Below are positions 22,503-32,693 of a DNA stretch of 64,000 nt, in pieces. The translations under genes and the position numbers were made by a program. The DNA is from Panagrolaimus kolymaensis (taxonomy: Eukaryota > Nematoda > Chromadorea > Rhabditida > Panagrolaimidae). Each line of letters begins with the position of its first letter. Position 1 is the first letter of the stretch. The DNA is taken from contig JAJQJQ010000005.1 of NCBI GenBank assembly GCA_028622995.1, positions 4,650,001-4,714,000 on the forward strand. The letters are read 5' to 3'. The notes below the pieces were generated by a model that was not told the origin of the DNA, did no database searches, and saw only the letters and a list, made by a program, of their open reading frames with translations.

Positions 22503-23605
22503 AAATCAAATGTAACAAAAAAAATCTCACAATTTTGTGCTAAATAAAAGCTTGTGAAAAATGTGTTTTTGCAAAAGCAAACAATTACAATAAACGATTT
22601 TTCCCTAAAATTTTAAAATGTCATAATTTGCATAAATCAATCTTGCAGTTTTTCAACCACTAAAAAGGATATAAGTAAGGTTAGATCATCAATTTAGTTT
22701 AGTCGTTTCATCTTTTTTTTGTCACTGCTGCTGAAAAATGTGTGTCTCAAAAATGCTTCTCGTCTTCGTCGGTGTTATGCTTCTTCTTGCTGAACCTATT
22801 CTTGCTCAAGGAGGGTAAATTTTTATTTTTTACTTATTTATATTTCACATGTTTTTAGGAGAATTCCTTTTTATGCGTTAGGTAATACTAGACCTTCTCA
22901 TTATGATTTTAATATCTTCGCTGGATGTAAAAATGGTAAAGATGCTACTCCTTATGTTAAACTTGAAGTTTGGGAAAGACGGTGGTGGTTTATCGCTAAT
23001 GACTTAGAATATGAACAAGTGGTCAAAGAATTCAAACAAATACCTGGAAATCCAAAGATGGCTGCATTCTCATTTAGATTAAGTACAAATGAATTAAAAT
23101 TCGATTACGACTATCTTTATTATGTTTTCCGCAACGTTTGTGAAATCAATGATCATTATGTTGTTAAAGAACCTTTACAAGGAAACGAAGAACATTACTA
23201 TTTTTAATTCTATGTATTATAATAGCTGATTTATAATTTAATAATTAATAAATATAATTAACTCTATTTTATTTGTGTCTTTTTTTCTCCTTCTTCATTG
23301 AAAGTTAAGTAAAAAATATGGGAAGTTACAGTTTAATCGTTTCTTTAGTCATTGAATTTAACACCTTTCATTGTAACTTTAATGTTACTCGTATCTCACT
23401 TGGATCATATACATTCTTATGACAGCAATTGCGCTACCATCATGGTTTTCTAAAAGTTACTATGTTCCTTTAATTGAGTTCTTTTCAATAAAATCTTTAG
23501 ACATTAATGGTTTAAAATGTTAGAGACACATAATTTTAATTACATAATTCATGATTGAAAATGGACTCTAACTTGTTTTGCAACATTCCCTTTATTTTTA
23601 CCATG
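22503..23605. repeat. Right arm of ~1.1 kb inverted segmental duplication
   Basis: Reverse-complement counterpart of 11770-12886. It covers the promoter, the small secreted-protein gene and about 400 bp of 3' flank. Similarity begins at AAATCAAATG and stops after CCATG near 23605. Scattered substitutions and small indels separate the arms, so the duplication is older than the nearly perfect transposon palindromes. Confidence 0.8.
22738..23207 (+). CDS. Small secreted protein, copy 2 of an inverted gene pair
   Basis: Two exons (22738-22814 and 22859-23207) encode 141 residues. The signal peptide is identical to the copy at 12169-12634. After it the proteins differ over about 17 residues (here RIPFYALGNTRPSHY). 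They then realign from FNIFAGCKNGKD to the end, with substitutions such as VWERRWW versus VWEDRVW, and end HYYF. Both cysteines and the intron position are kept. No domain is recognised. The diverged patch sits right after the intron, so exon 2's 5' end changed independently of the rest. Frame preservation in two copies suggests that both are expressed. Confidence 0.82.
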
Positions 23606-23857
23606 CGTAAATAATAATCAAGAAATTTTCAAATTTAATGACCGTAAATTACATATTTTACAAACACTTTTTTTGTATTTTTTGTAAAAAAAAGAAGCCA
23701 TGAGTGGAAGTAATTCAAAGTCTCATTTTTTTCGTAGCGAAATATGAACACAGTACATTTTGGTTTCACATCCCAAAATTTTTTTTTTTGCAAGCTTCAA
23801 AAAACATTTGTCAATCAAAGTGCTAAACTTTTTTGATTTTCTATTTGGCTCTTCAAA
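23208..23857. other. Intergenic: 3' flank of duplication arm and upstream of coiled-coil gene
   Basis: The first ~400 bp belong to the inverted duplication. The rest is A/T-rich with no recognised gene. AATAAA-like sequence shortly after 23207 could polyadenylate the secreted-protein transcript. Confidence 0.5.
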
Positions 23858-25385
23858 ATGGAAAAACAAATTATGGATTCAGTTCCAAAGCTTATAAATC
23901 AGCTTAAAGACCATTGCGAATCTCCGGAACAGACCGAACGCATGCGTGATTTACTCATTCGGTAATTTATTTTGCTTTTTTATTCTCTAATTCATTTCTT
24001 TTTTATAGGTCTGCTGTTACAAAGATTAACGTCAATACTGCTCTGGAAGCCCTAGATAAAATTGAAGAAATGGTGTCAGCTAGTAATTTTTATTTTCTCT
24101 TATCCTAAAGCTATTTAACATCAACGTTTTAGGTATTCCACTGTATGATTTACTTGCTGAAAAGTTGGTCCATGTAAAGGTTTTTGCTTCTCAAAAAACT
24201 CAAGCTCTTCAATCAATGAACGAATGCCTTGCCAAAGCTGTAAAAGCTATTGAAGAAGAAAACCAAAAGAAGCGTGATCTGATTGATGGTTACCAACGGC
24301 TCGTAGCTAAATATGAAAATGCTATCATGGTTGCTGAAAAAGCTAATGCTGAATGTCAAAAAAAGCTTGACGATACCATCCGTGAGACAAAAGTAACACA
24401 AGCCAAAACTGTCATCCTAAGAGAAAAGAAAGCTGTAGCTGCTCGAAAACTTGAAGAAGAACGACTGGCTCGTGAAGAAGATGAACGTCGATGCCGAGAA
24501 GAAATGGAACGTCTTGCTCTCGAAGAAGAAGAACGTCGATGCCGAGAAGAAGAGGAACGTCGTGCTCAAAAACTCGAAGAAGAACGACTTGCTCGCGAAG
24601 AAGACGAACGTCGCCGCCGAGAAGAAATGGAACGTCTTGCTTTCGAAGAAGAAGAACGTCGCCGCCGAGAACGTTTTGCTCGCGAAGAAGAAGAATGTCG
24701 ACGCCGAGAAGAAGAGGAACTTCGACTTCATGAAGCAAGCCAGCGACGTATTCAAAATGATGAACGCCTCCTTGAAGCAACTCAACGATGTGCTCGTGAA
24801 GAAGAACAACGTCGTGCTCAAGAGGAAGAAGATCTTCGCCTTCATGAAGCAAGTCAGCGTCGTATTCAAGAAGAAGAACGGAGACTTCAGGATGAAATGA
24901 AAAATGAGGAAGAACGTCGTCGTCAAGAAGCTAAGAAAGAAGAGGCAAAAAAACTTAGACTAGAAGAAGCTCAACGCAAAGCTGAAGCTAAAAAAGAAGA
25001 AGCTCGTCGTAAGGCCGAAGCTAAAAAAGAAGAAGCACGACGTAAAGCTGAAATCAAAAAGATTAAAGAAGAAGAAAGCCGAAAGAAGGATGAAGCTAAA
25101 ACCGTCAAACAAGAACCTGGTGAAGATACTTCAACAACAATCGATGGTCTTATGGAAAGAAAAGATACTTCACGATCTCGTCGCCGAACAAAAATAGAAG
25201 ATCCTGACTATGTTCCTGAATCTGATAGGAAGGATATCTCTCGTCTCAAACGTGGAACAGAAGTTAAAAAAAGTGATGATGGTCGTAAGAAACCTAGCGA
25301 ACAAAGCGCGGAAAAATCTGGTGAAGAAAAAGGAAATGAATCTGGAAATGAAAGTTATCTCAATAACTCATTTTGGGATTTTTAA
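23858..25385 (+). CDS. Glu/Arg-rich coiled-coil protein (trichohyalin-like composition)
   Basis: Three exons (23858-23961, 24009-24082, 24133-25385) encode 476 residues. Residues 1 to about 85 (MEKQIMDSVPKLINQLKDHC...) form a leucine-rich helical domain. About 85-320 is a near-continuous coiled coil of imperfect repeats built on EERLAREEDERRRREEMERL and REEEERRAQ units. A lysine/alanine section (RRKAEAKKEEA repeats) follows. The C-terminal ~120 residues are charged and disordered, with SRRRTKIEDPDYVPESD. The internal repeats cause open frames in all other frames, which are artefacts. A structural or nuclear scaffold role is plausible but not shown. The family is not identified; similarity to caldesmon or trichohyalin is compositional only. 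Confidence 0.82.
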
Positions 25386-25740
25386 TTTGATATTTTTATT
25401 GAATTTTTGTTTAGTTTTATGAATATGTTGTTATATTTTTTAGTTTACGTTTGTTTTGACTAAATAAAAAATTTGTTTTAAACGTTGTATCTCTTCTAAT
25501 TTTTTAAAATTCAACCTTTGTATTTTATGTTTGTATTAATCGATAGCGTTATCCATGTATTATCCGATTAACTCCATTTTGAGCCTTCATTTTTCATCGT
25601 TTCGTTTATATATGAGCAAACCTGCAACCATAAGCTATCCTTTGATTGAGAAAGCACGAAGCTTACTTGAGAAGAAAATAATATTAGCTTCATTAAACAA
25701 TCATAAGAACTCCACCAAAAAGTTGACAACGTTTTCTGCA
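25386..25740. other. Intergenic
   Basis: Contains an AATAAA-type signal after the coiled-coil gene. A 44-codon plus-strand frame (25612-25746) overlaps the end of the minus-strand hypothetical gene and is weakly supported. Confidence 0.4.
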
Positions 25741-25998
25741 TTATAATTTTTTTAATATTAATCTTGAAAGTTCTTTTAGGCGATAAACATAAGATGAAGG
25801 ACATGAATCTCGATTGTTGTTCATAATGTTTTCAACTTTACTTTTTAAAAGTTTGTAGTTTTGTTTGTCTAACAAAAATTCTGAGAATTTGTTAATCGAT
25901 TTTATCCAATGTTTATCGCCCAATGAATCTCGTAAAGAAAGAGAGAGATACACTGGAAAGTCAAAAACTTTTGCATTCATTTTTTTTTTTTGCATCAA
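25741..25998 (-). CDS. Hypothetical 85-residue protein
   Basis: A single open frame with balanced codons (for example VFDFPVYLSLSLRDSLGDKH and DSCPSSYVYRLKELSRLILK). That makes it more credible than neighbouring frames, which are lysine or phenylalanine runs. It begins with two methionines next to a poly-A tract and ends KKL. No signal peptide, domain or splice site was recognised. It may be the last exon of a larger gene or a small gene divergent from the phosphatase gene. Confidence 0.35.
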   Translation of the reverse strand: MMQKKKMNAKVFDFPVYLSLSLRDSLGDKHWIKSINKFSEFLLDKQNYKLLKSKVENIMNNNRDSCPSSYVYRLKELSRLILKKL

Positions 25999-26172
25999 AC
26001 ATTTTCAACTGAAGTTGCAGCATCGATGCTTTGAGAATGAATGAAAATCCAAAATTTGCGTTGATGGACTTCCATTTCATTAAAACCAAACTTCATTCTT
26101 CATTCAGGCGAAGAAAGGTGGTTGGTGGCAAGCCGGTTTCATCAACAAAAGAAAAATTTTTCCAAAGAAATC

Positions 26173-27662
26173 ATGAAAAAGAAAACTGCCACGTAAGTTT
26201 TATTTGTTAGATTAATTTTTCATTTACCTTTTCTTTTCTTTTTTAGTAAAAAACCTGCAGCAAAGAAAAATCGAACTTCAATTCAACAAGATGTCGATGC
26301 TGGTCCATCAAAAATGCAAACTGCTACAAATGAAGCTGCTCCTCAACAAAACGTCGCAAAATGTGCTACCAACGCAAGGTCCGAAGTTGAAAAATGGTGC
26401 AAACGAACTTTGGAGAAAGGAGTTCAAGGACTTCGTGATGAATTTGGTGAATTGAAGCGCTTTGTTCCACCAGACATGAACATTGCAACCTTTGAAAGTC
26501 ATTGGGATGCTGGAAGAAATCGTTACAAGGATGTACCATGTCAAGACAAATTCCGAGTTATCCTCAAATGGTCTGGACAAGCGCATGATTACATCCATGC
26601 GAAGTAAGTTTAGATGTTTTTGATTTTCTTGATTTCTCTTATATCAACGTTTTTTTTAGTTATGTTGCAACTCCAATCAGTGATAAACGGTTCATTTGTA
26701 CTCAAGGGCCGCTGGATTGCACAGTAAGCTATCTTGAAATATCAGAATACAAATCTATGTTCATTTTTCAGATCAATGATTTCTGGCACATGGTCATCCA
26801 AGAAGAAGCTAACTCCTTGCTCATGCTCTGTAATATCAAAGAAAAAGGCATGATTTTATATGCCAATGTTCTTCTCTTTAATTTATGGTTTAGGAATGGA
26901 CAAATGCGCTCAATATTGGCCCTTAGAAGAAAAAGAAGTCAAAACTTACGGCGATGTTGAAGTTACAAATGCATTGATTCGATCTTTAACTCCAGAAGAA
27001 ACAAATATTCGTCTATCAATCTTGTGCCTTAAATGGAGCGTCGATGGAAAAGAAAAGACTCGCGAAGTTCGTCATTACCAAGTAAGTTATCTTTTCTCAT
27101 TTATATAACAAAGCTTAATTATTACTTTTTTTTAGTGGATTGATTGGCCTGATAGAGGTACGTTACAGCTTGATCAAGATTTTTCCATGCCTTTTCTCTT
27201 ATTACTTTCAGGTGTTCCACCATGTCGTTTAACTGCTATGGTTCTTCTTTCTCATGTTCGTGGTACAAAGAAACCCATAATTGTCCATTGCTCAGCAGGA
27301 ATTGGCCGTACAGGTTCAGTAAGTTTTAAGATTAACTTTTTTTGTCTAAACTTTGATTTTTCAGATCGTTGCACTTGAATTTATCTTAGAACGTCTGCAG
27401 CAAGGTATCCCATGTGAAGCTATGGATGAAATTTTGAAAGAACTGCGCTCACAACGACCATACTCAATCCAAACTGATCTCGTAATCCTTCATAATATTT
27501 ATCTTTATCATATTTATATCAAATCATTTTTAGCAATATCTCTTTGTTCATCGCGTCATGCTCTTCTATTTCTTTGAGAAATACAAAGTTGGTGTCTCAG
27601 CTGAAGATCTTCAAGCAAAATATAAGAAATTCGTCGAAGATTATGATAAAGCAACAGCATAA
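26173..27662 (+). CDS. Protein tyrosine phosphatase, classical (complete catalytic domain)
   Basis: Nine exons: 26173-26192, 26247-26603, 26660-26723, 26772-26847, 26894-27081, 27136-27157, 27212-27318, 27365-27481, 27534-27662; 359 residues. After a basic, low-complexity N-terminus (about 60 residues) comes one PTP domain. It has NRYKDVPC (phosphotyrosine-recognition region), YIHANYV, TQGPL, the WPD loop with the general acid (WIDWPDRGVP), and the P-loop HCSAGIGRTGS with catalytic Cys and Arg. The Q-loop region QRPYSIQTDLQY follows. All catalytic residues are present, so it should be active on phosphotyrosine proteins. Single-domain cytosolic PTPs of this size form an expanded, often sperm-expressed family in nematodes. 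The 26848-26893 intron uses a GC donor. A further 5' exon cannot be excluded because exon 1 is only seven codons. Confidence 0.93.
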
Positions 27663-28358
27663 AATTTCATTTCATTGTATTGTAACTATAACTAATTATG
27701 TAACAAAAAAATAAAGCTATTCCAATAAATTTTTTTTGTAATCGATGTTTTGAAATGTCGATCGAAGTTAATTGAAAAGTTTAGGATATTTTAACATTTC
27801 TTAATGAAGGTTACTGCATCGTCTAAAGGTGTCAAATATTCTTGAACAAAATATATAATTTTCAAACGTTTACATAATTTGTAAATGGCCGGCCTATCTG
27901 TATTAAAATTACTCACAAGCACTCAATTTTCTCTTTTTTTCATTCAAATTTATTTTTAACCACCTAATACGAAACTCCCTTGGTTTATTTCTCCAAAATA
28001 AATTAGATATGTTTTCGATGACATTGTTTTTTAACTTAACTATGTGTTCGTAAGTTCATTTTGTTTGTTTTTTAGAAATCTTTTACTTAATTGAAACTTT
28101 CCAAAATCTTACTAAACATACAGCTTTCATATTTATTTGTTGGTGAATCGAAAGGTGAACATATTTTACTATCATGGAAGTTTCAAAGTTGTTGTTAAAC
28201 CTTTTTGAACGTTTTTATCTTAAAAGTTTATAAAGGATGCAAACATTTATAAATTATTACATACATTTATTTTTTATTGGTAAAATAAACTAATTAGAAA
28301 GCTACAGAAATTGCGGTAATAACAAAGCATAAAACGAAACATATGTATTGTGTTTAAT
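27663..28358. other. Intergenic between convergent phosphatase and reductase genes
   Basis: Holds the polyadenylation regions of the two converging genes (AATAAA about 45 bases after the phosphatase stop). No gene or repeat recognised. Confidence 0.5.
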
Positions 28359-29560
28359 TTAAGAAGAGCTTCCAAAATGCTTTTTTAAATCACTTCTCCA
28401 AGGATGCCAAGGATGAGCTTTACCACTGAAAAATATAATTTTACTTGAAAATTCCATAAATAAATTTGTTTCAATTAACTTACAAATCAAATAAGAAAAG
28501 CCGAGTATTTTGTTTGATGGCATCAAACTCAGCCATTTCTTCTTCAGTAAATTTAAAGTCAAGGACATCAAAATTTTCTTTAACTCGACCAGCATTCGTG
28601 GATTTTGGAATCGTTGAAATTCCTCGTTGCATCATTTGGCGAATTAAAACCTCAAAAAAAAGTTTCATGGAAACATAAAAAAAAATTAAGAAAAAATACT
28701 TGTGCTGGTGATTTTTTATACTTTTCAGAAAGTTTTTGAACTAAAGGATGCTTCATGGGACTTTCATCAATGAAGGAATCACCTTTTTGAACGGCACTTC
28801 GACCAGGTGATCCAATGGGAGCATAAGCGGTAAAACTAATGTCCAATTTTTTGCAAAATGCAAAAAGCTCTTTTTGAGGAAATAAAATGTGGCATTCAAC
28901 CTAAAAAAATTAATCCCTCAATACAATAAAGTCCAGTTCCATTTCAATTTACCTGTAAATTGTGAGGTTTTACTGTAGCTTGGTCATACAAAGCTTGAAT
29001 TTGTTCTTCATTAAAGTTTGATAATCCAATGGCCTTTAACTTTCCATCATTGTAATATTTTTCCAATACTCTCCAAGTATCAATGTGAGGAATTAAAACA
29101 GGAATAGGATTACCTTGATCATCACGTTTAATGCTATCATTATCGTTTTCAAGTGGAACGGGCGCATGAATTAAATATAAATCAATGTAATCAATTTGAA
29201 GCTTTTTCAATGATTGTTCAATATATTTTGCTGGATCAGCATGTCCGTAAAGAGGAAGTTTAGTGGTGATAAAAATATCTTCGCGCTTAAATTTTCCTGC
29301 TTTAATGTATTCTTCAACAACTTTTCCGATAATATGTTCGTTTCCATAAAGCGTAGCAGTATCAATATAACGATAACCAACATCCAAAGCAGCCCGAAGA
29401 GCATCATCTAATTGCTTTTCATCCGAAGCCTAAATAATTAAAAAAAACTCAAATAAAAATCTCTAATATTTGAATGGTAACTTACAAGCCATGTTCCAAG
29501 TCCAAGCAGTGGCAACTTTTGACCATTTGAAAGTAAAATTGAACCAACTTTGTTAGCCAT
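28359..29560 (-). CDS. Aldo/keto reductase
   Basis: Five exons (29560-29486, 29429-28953, 28900-28700, 28650-28484, 28425-28359) encode 328 residues, the normal AKR length. These cytosolic NADPH-dependent enzymes reduce aldehydes and ketones. The catalytic tetrad is visible: Asp and Tyr in GYRYIDTATLYGNE, Lys in ITTKLPLYG and His in DLYLIHAP. Also present are GLSNFNEEQI and IPKS (cofactor phosphate binding, IPKSTNAGRVKEN). The C-terminus (AHPWHPWRSDLKKHF) matches the usual PxxPF-like AKR tail only loosely. The start at 29560 opens directly into the first beta hairpin. Substrate is unknown. Confidence 0.93.
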
Positions 29561-30097
29561 GTTTTAGAAAAGTTTATTATTGACCAAAAGGCAACGAAAC
29601 AAAAATAAACGCAAAAGCTGTCTTTTTGTGTCCTCTTTTATACATACAACACAAACATTCAACCAGCAAACATAGTCCACCCTCTTCTTCGTGAAAAAAA
29701 AACAACGCTTTTGTTTTGCACAATAAAAGATGTGAAAAACACATAATGCACAAAAAATAGTCATCAAAAAATAGACACAAAAACCAAAGTTTGATCTCAA
29801 CAAAACATAATTGTAGCATGAAAGATCACAGACACTAACGCTTGAAGAAGAAAAACTCAAACAAGTTCCTCTTTCACACTTTCTCGAAAAGCAAAATTTT
29901 CATACAACATTAAAATTTAGAAAGAATAAAACTGAAATTTGCCATTCCAAGTTAAAGTCATAGCTATTTCTCATTCCGAAAAAAGATACAAAATTTAATG
30001 AAATTTATTCCAGTATACTTTACAAAATTTACATTTACATACAATAGAAAGATATTAGTGAATAAACCATCATTTGGTTAAAGTTGTTAATAGTTCT
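29561..30097. other. Reductase upstream region / MSP-gene 3' flank
   Basis: A/T-rich. Overlapping minus-strand frames (29564-29860) are cysteine/phenylalanine-rich artefacts extending from the reductase 5' region. No regulatory motif identified. Confidence 0.45.
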
Positions 30098-30970
30098 TTA
30101 TTGACGTCCAAAAACAGCTGCGCCACAAGGAAGAACTTGATCTTGACCTTGATTGCGTGCCATTTTACGATGAGGTCCACCAGCGTCTTCAGCAGATCCA
30201 ATTGGAAAGAGAAAATCAAAGAAATATGCAATCCATCCTTTTTCATTGATATTACGAGCAGTTTTGGCTTCGCTGACGATGTTGCGGCATGTTTGAACAT
30301 CACTCATAACATTGTGACAAGTTGAAATGATAGATTCTGATGGAAGAGCATCTTCAATATCACGAATATTGAAGTGACGAGCGGTAATGGTGTCTAAAAA
30401 TGAATTCATAAATGAAATTAAAGAAAATACCAAGTAAACTAACCAGAATCAATACCAATTGCAGTTTTGGTATCTGCATCATCAATGCCTTGAGTTGGGA
30501 ATGGAACAGATTCAACAAAGACAGCAGAACCAGGTAATTCGCAAATAGTTTCAAGAGCAGCAAAACCATTTCGACGTTCAATAGGAATTTTATAAGCAAG
30601 TTCGGATGAGCGTTGAAGTTCTTGATTGAACCAAGCAGCGAAGTTGATTTGATAAACAGATTTAACAGGTCGAGCATAAATTGAGAGAACTCCAAGGTTT
30701 GATGGACATGTTTTACCAGGTTCAGCATAAACAATAACAACTGCGGTATCAGCAGCTTTTATTTGACCATGTGGAGGATCAAGCTATAAAAACAAAAATG
30801 ATAATTAGAATTTCGAAAAAAGTGAGAAAAAAACTTACAACAACACTTGTTGAATCAGTTCGAACTTTGAAGACAACATCATACTTGGTTGGATTTGAAA
30901 GAACAAGAAGACGTTGACGAACACGCGTTGAAGGTGCAAATGAAAGAGTTGGAGCAGATGAAGAAGGCAT
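30098..30970 (-). CDS. MSP-domain protein with novel C-terminal extension
   Basis: Three exons (30970-30839, 30783-30444, 30393-30098) encode 255 residues. The first ~105 residues form an MSP (major sperm protein / VAP) fold: LSNPTKYDVVFKVRTDS (edge strands), then LDPPHGQIKAADTAVVIVYA. This fold mediates cytoskeletal polymerisation or protein docking in nematode sperm and at ER contact sites. The rest (about 105-255) is a different, cysteine-containing region ending MARNQGQDQVLPCGAAVFG that I do not recognise. It is twice the length of a classical MSP (127 residues), so it is not MSP itself. No transmembrane tail as in VAP is seen. Proximity to the PTP gene is compatible with a sperm role, which is inference. 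Confidence 0.82.
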
Positions 30971-31294
30971 TATTCTCGTCGTTGTTAGAAGGCGCACCAG
31001 TCGAAGAATAAACGCTAGAAGCAAATGAAGGAGAAACAAAATAATTTTTTCCTTTTATGCCATTTTTATGGTTTCTCTTTTTCATTTTTTTTAAATGTAA
31101 ATTTTTGATAGTTGTCGGCAGCAATGGCCGAAAATGAATTTTTTCAAAGACCTAAAAATGATGCTTACCGTAATTTTGGCAAATCGTTATAAGAGATGTT
31201 GCTTGGTTGATTCTCTTTTCCCAAACTTTTTTATCGTTTTTTAGCTATGTAGCTGCTAAAGAATTTATTATTTAGTTTTTGGTTGAAAATTATT

Positions 31295-32155
31295 ATGACT
31301 AGTACAAATCCTAGAATTGTTCGACTTCGAGAAAAACGTGTTCAACTTGAAAAAGAGCTTTCAACTCAACGTGCAGAACAAAAAAAAGAAATAGAAAGAG
31401 CTGAATTCAAAATCATCGATCCCTGTTATGATTTAATCAAAGCATGTCGTTATCAAGGTCTGGGTGAATTAATTCGTCACCTTAATTATGATATCAAAAA
31501 ATGTTTTTCAAGACAAGAATCAATTGAAACATTTATGAAAATTATTCAAGAAAATAAAGATGAAGCCAAACTTAAGATTCAAATGATGGATGAAGAAATT
31601 AAATTGCGAAACGTGGAGTTTCATAAGATATTATATGAATACAAGTGTATGCTTGGAATGTATCATCGATGTTTTGATCTCTTGAATATTCCTGAAACTG
31701 CTGATTTTGAAGAACGTTCAAATGAGGTGAATAGGCAAATAGTATGTTTTATGTTTTGATCAAATATTTTTGTTTTATTTTCTTACTTTTTAGTACTTTC
31801 AATCATTCGAACAATTTAAAAAACTTGGTCATCCTTTATCACCACCTGGTTTGTGCTGTCTTTGTTTTTTTTAAAAATGTTTGATTCTTATCTTTTTAGT
31901 GGAACGACCTGGAATGAAATCCAAGAATATCTCTAACGGTGCTTTACAAGCTTTCCACAACCATCAAGTTAGTTTTTCTTATCAACTTAGTACTTTTTAC
32001 AAACATTTGGTTTTTAGGTTATGAATTCATCAATTTCGCGTCCTGAACCCGTTTACCATGATAAAGAGTACTATAATTCAGCTTCAAATTATCCATGCCT
32101 TAAACCTGAAAAGGGTTTTGTTCCATTTGATCCTCAACGTATAAAGAAGCCGTAA
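31295..32155 (+). CDS. Coiled-coil protein of unknown function
   Basis: Four exons (31295-31741, 31794-31848, 31900-31967, 32018-32155) encode 235 residues. Residues 1 to about 130 are helical with heptad-like charge patterns (LREKRVQLEKELSTQRAEQK, then ETFMKIIQENKDEAKLKIQM). The C-terminal third is proline/tyrosine-rich and disordered (LGHPLSPPVERPGMK, EPVYHDKEYYNSASNYP) and ends IKKP. The start is divergent from the MSP gene start, with about 325 bp between them, so they may share a promoter region. No domain is recognised. Confidence 0.8.
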
Positions 32156-32693
32156 TTAATGATATTTTTGTTTTCATTTCTGTTATTTTATAAATTTTTG
32201 ATAATACAATAAACGATTTTTTTTACCATATTTACAGGATCAAGCCATTATGTTGGGAAGTTGAAATGTCAAAAATTAAGAGACAAAAAAAACCGCTGGT
32301 TACAAAGAACTAAAACTTCACGGATGTGTTGAAAATTGATGGAGGTAAAACAAATGCTCAAAGAATTTCAAAGTTTGAAGCAAACATTTTATTGAATCAA
32401 AAAAGCAATAACCAATTTAACATGCGGCGAATTTACACCTTTTTGGCGTCAAATAATGATTTTTTCCTTTGAAAATTAGCTTCATTTTTTTTATTATCAG
32501 CAGCGTTGCAACACTCCAATTTGCTGTAATTGCTTTTTATCGCTCAAATCAAAAGCATTTTTTGGGCGTTGTACTAATTTCTTTTTGCCATACAAAAAAA
32601 AAAAGTCATACACTTTAAACCTAATCCAATCCAATTGAATTCCACATAAAAAGATTTTTTTAAACTGTTTTTTACAATAATTCTTTTTTAAAA
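32156..32693. other. Intergenic
   Basis: Polyadenylation signal (AATAAA) soon after 32155, then A/T-rich DNA upstream of the vWA gene. Nothing else seen. Confidence 0.5.

Noticed and set aside
24412..24926. Long open frames on the minus strand and in other plus frames within the coiled-coil gene
   Set aside because: They result from the GAAGAA/CGTCG codon repeats of the true frame (leucine/phenylalanine-rich on the minus strand). The true frame is fixed by two spliced upstream exons.
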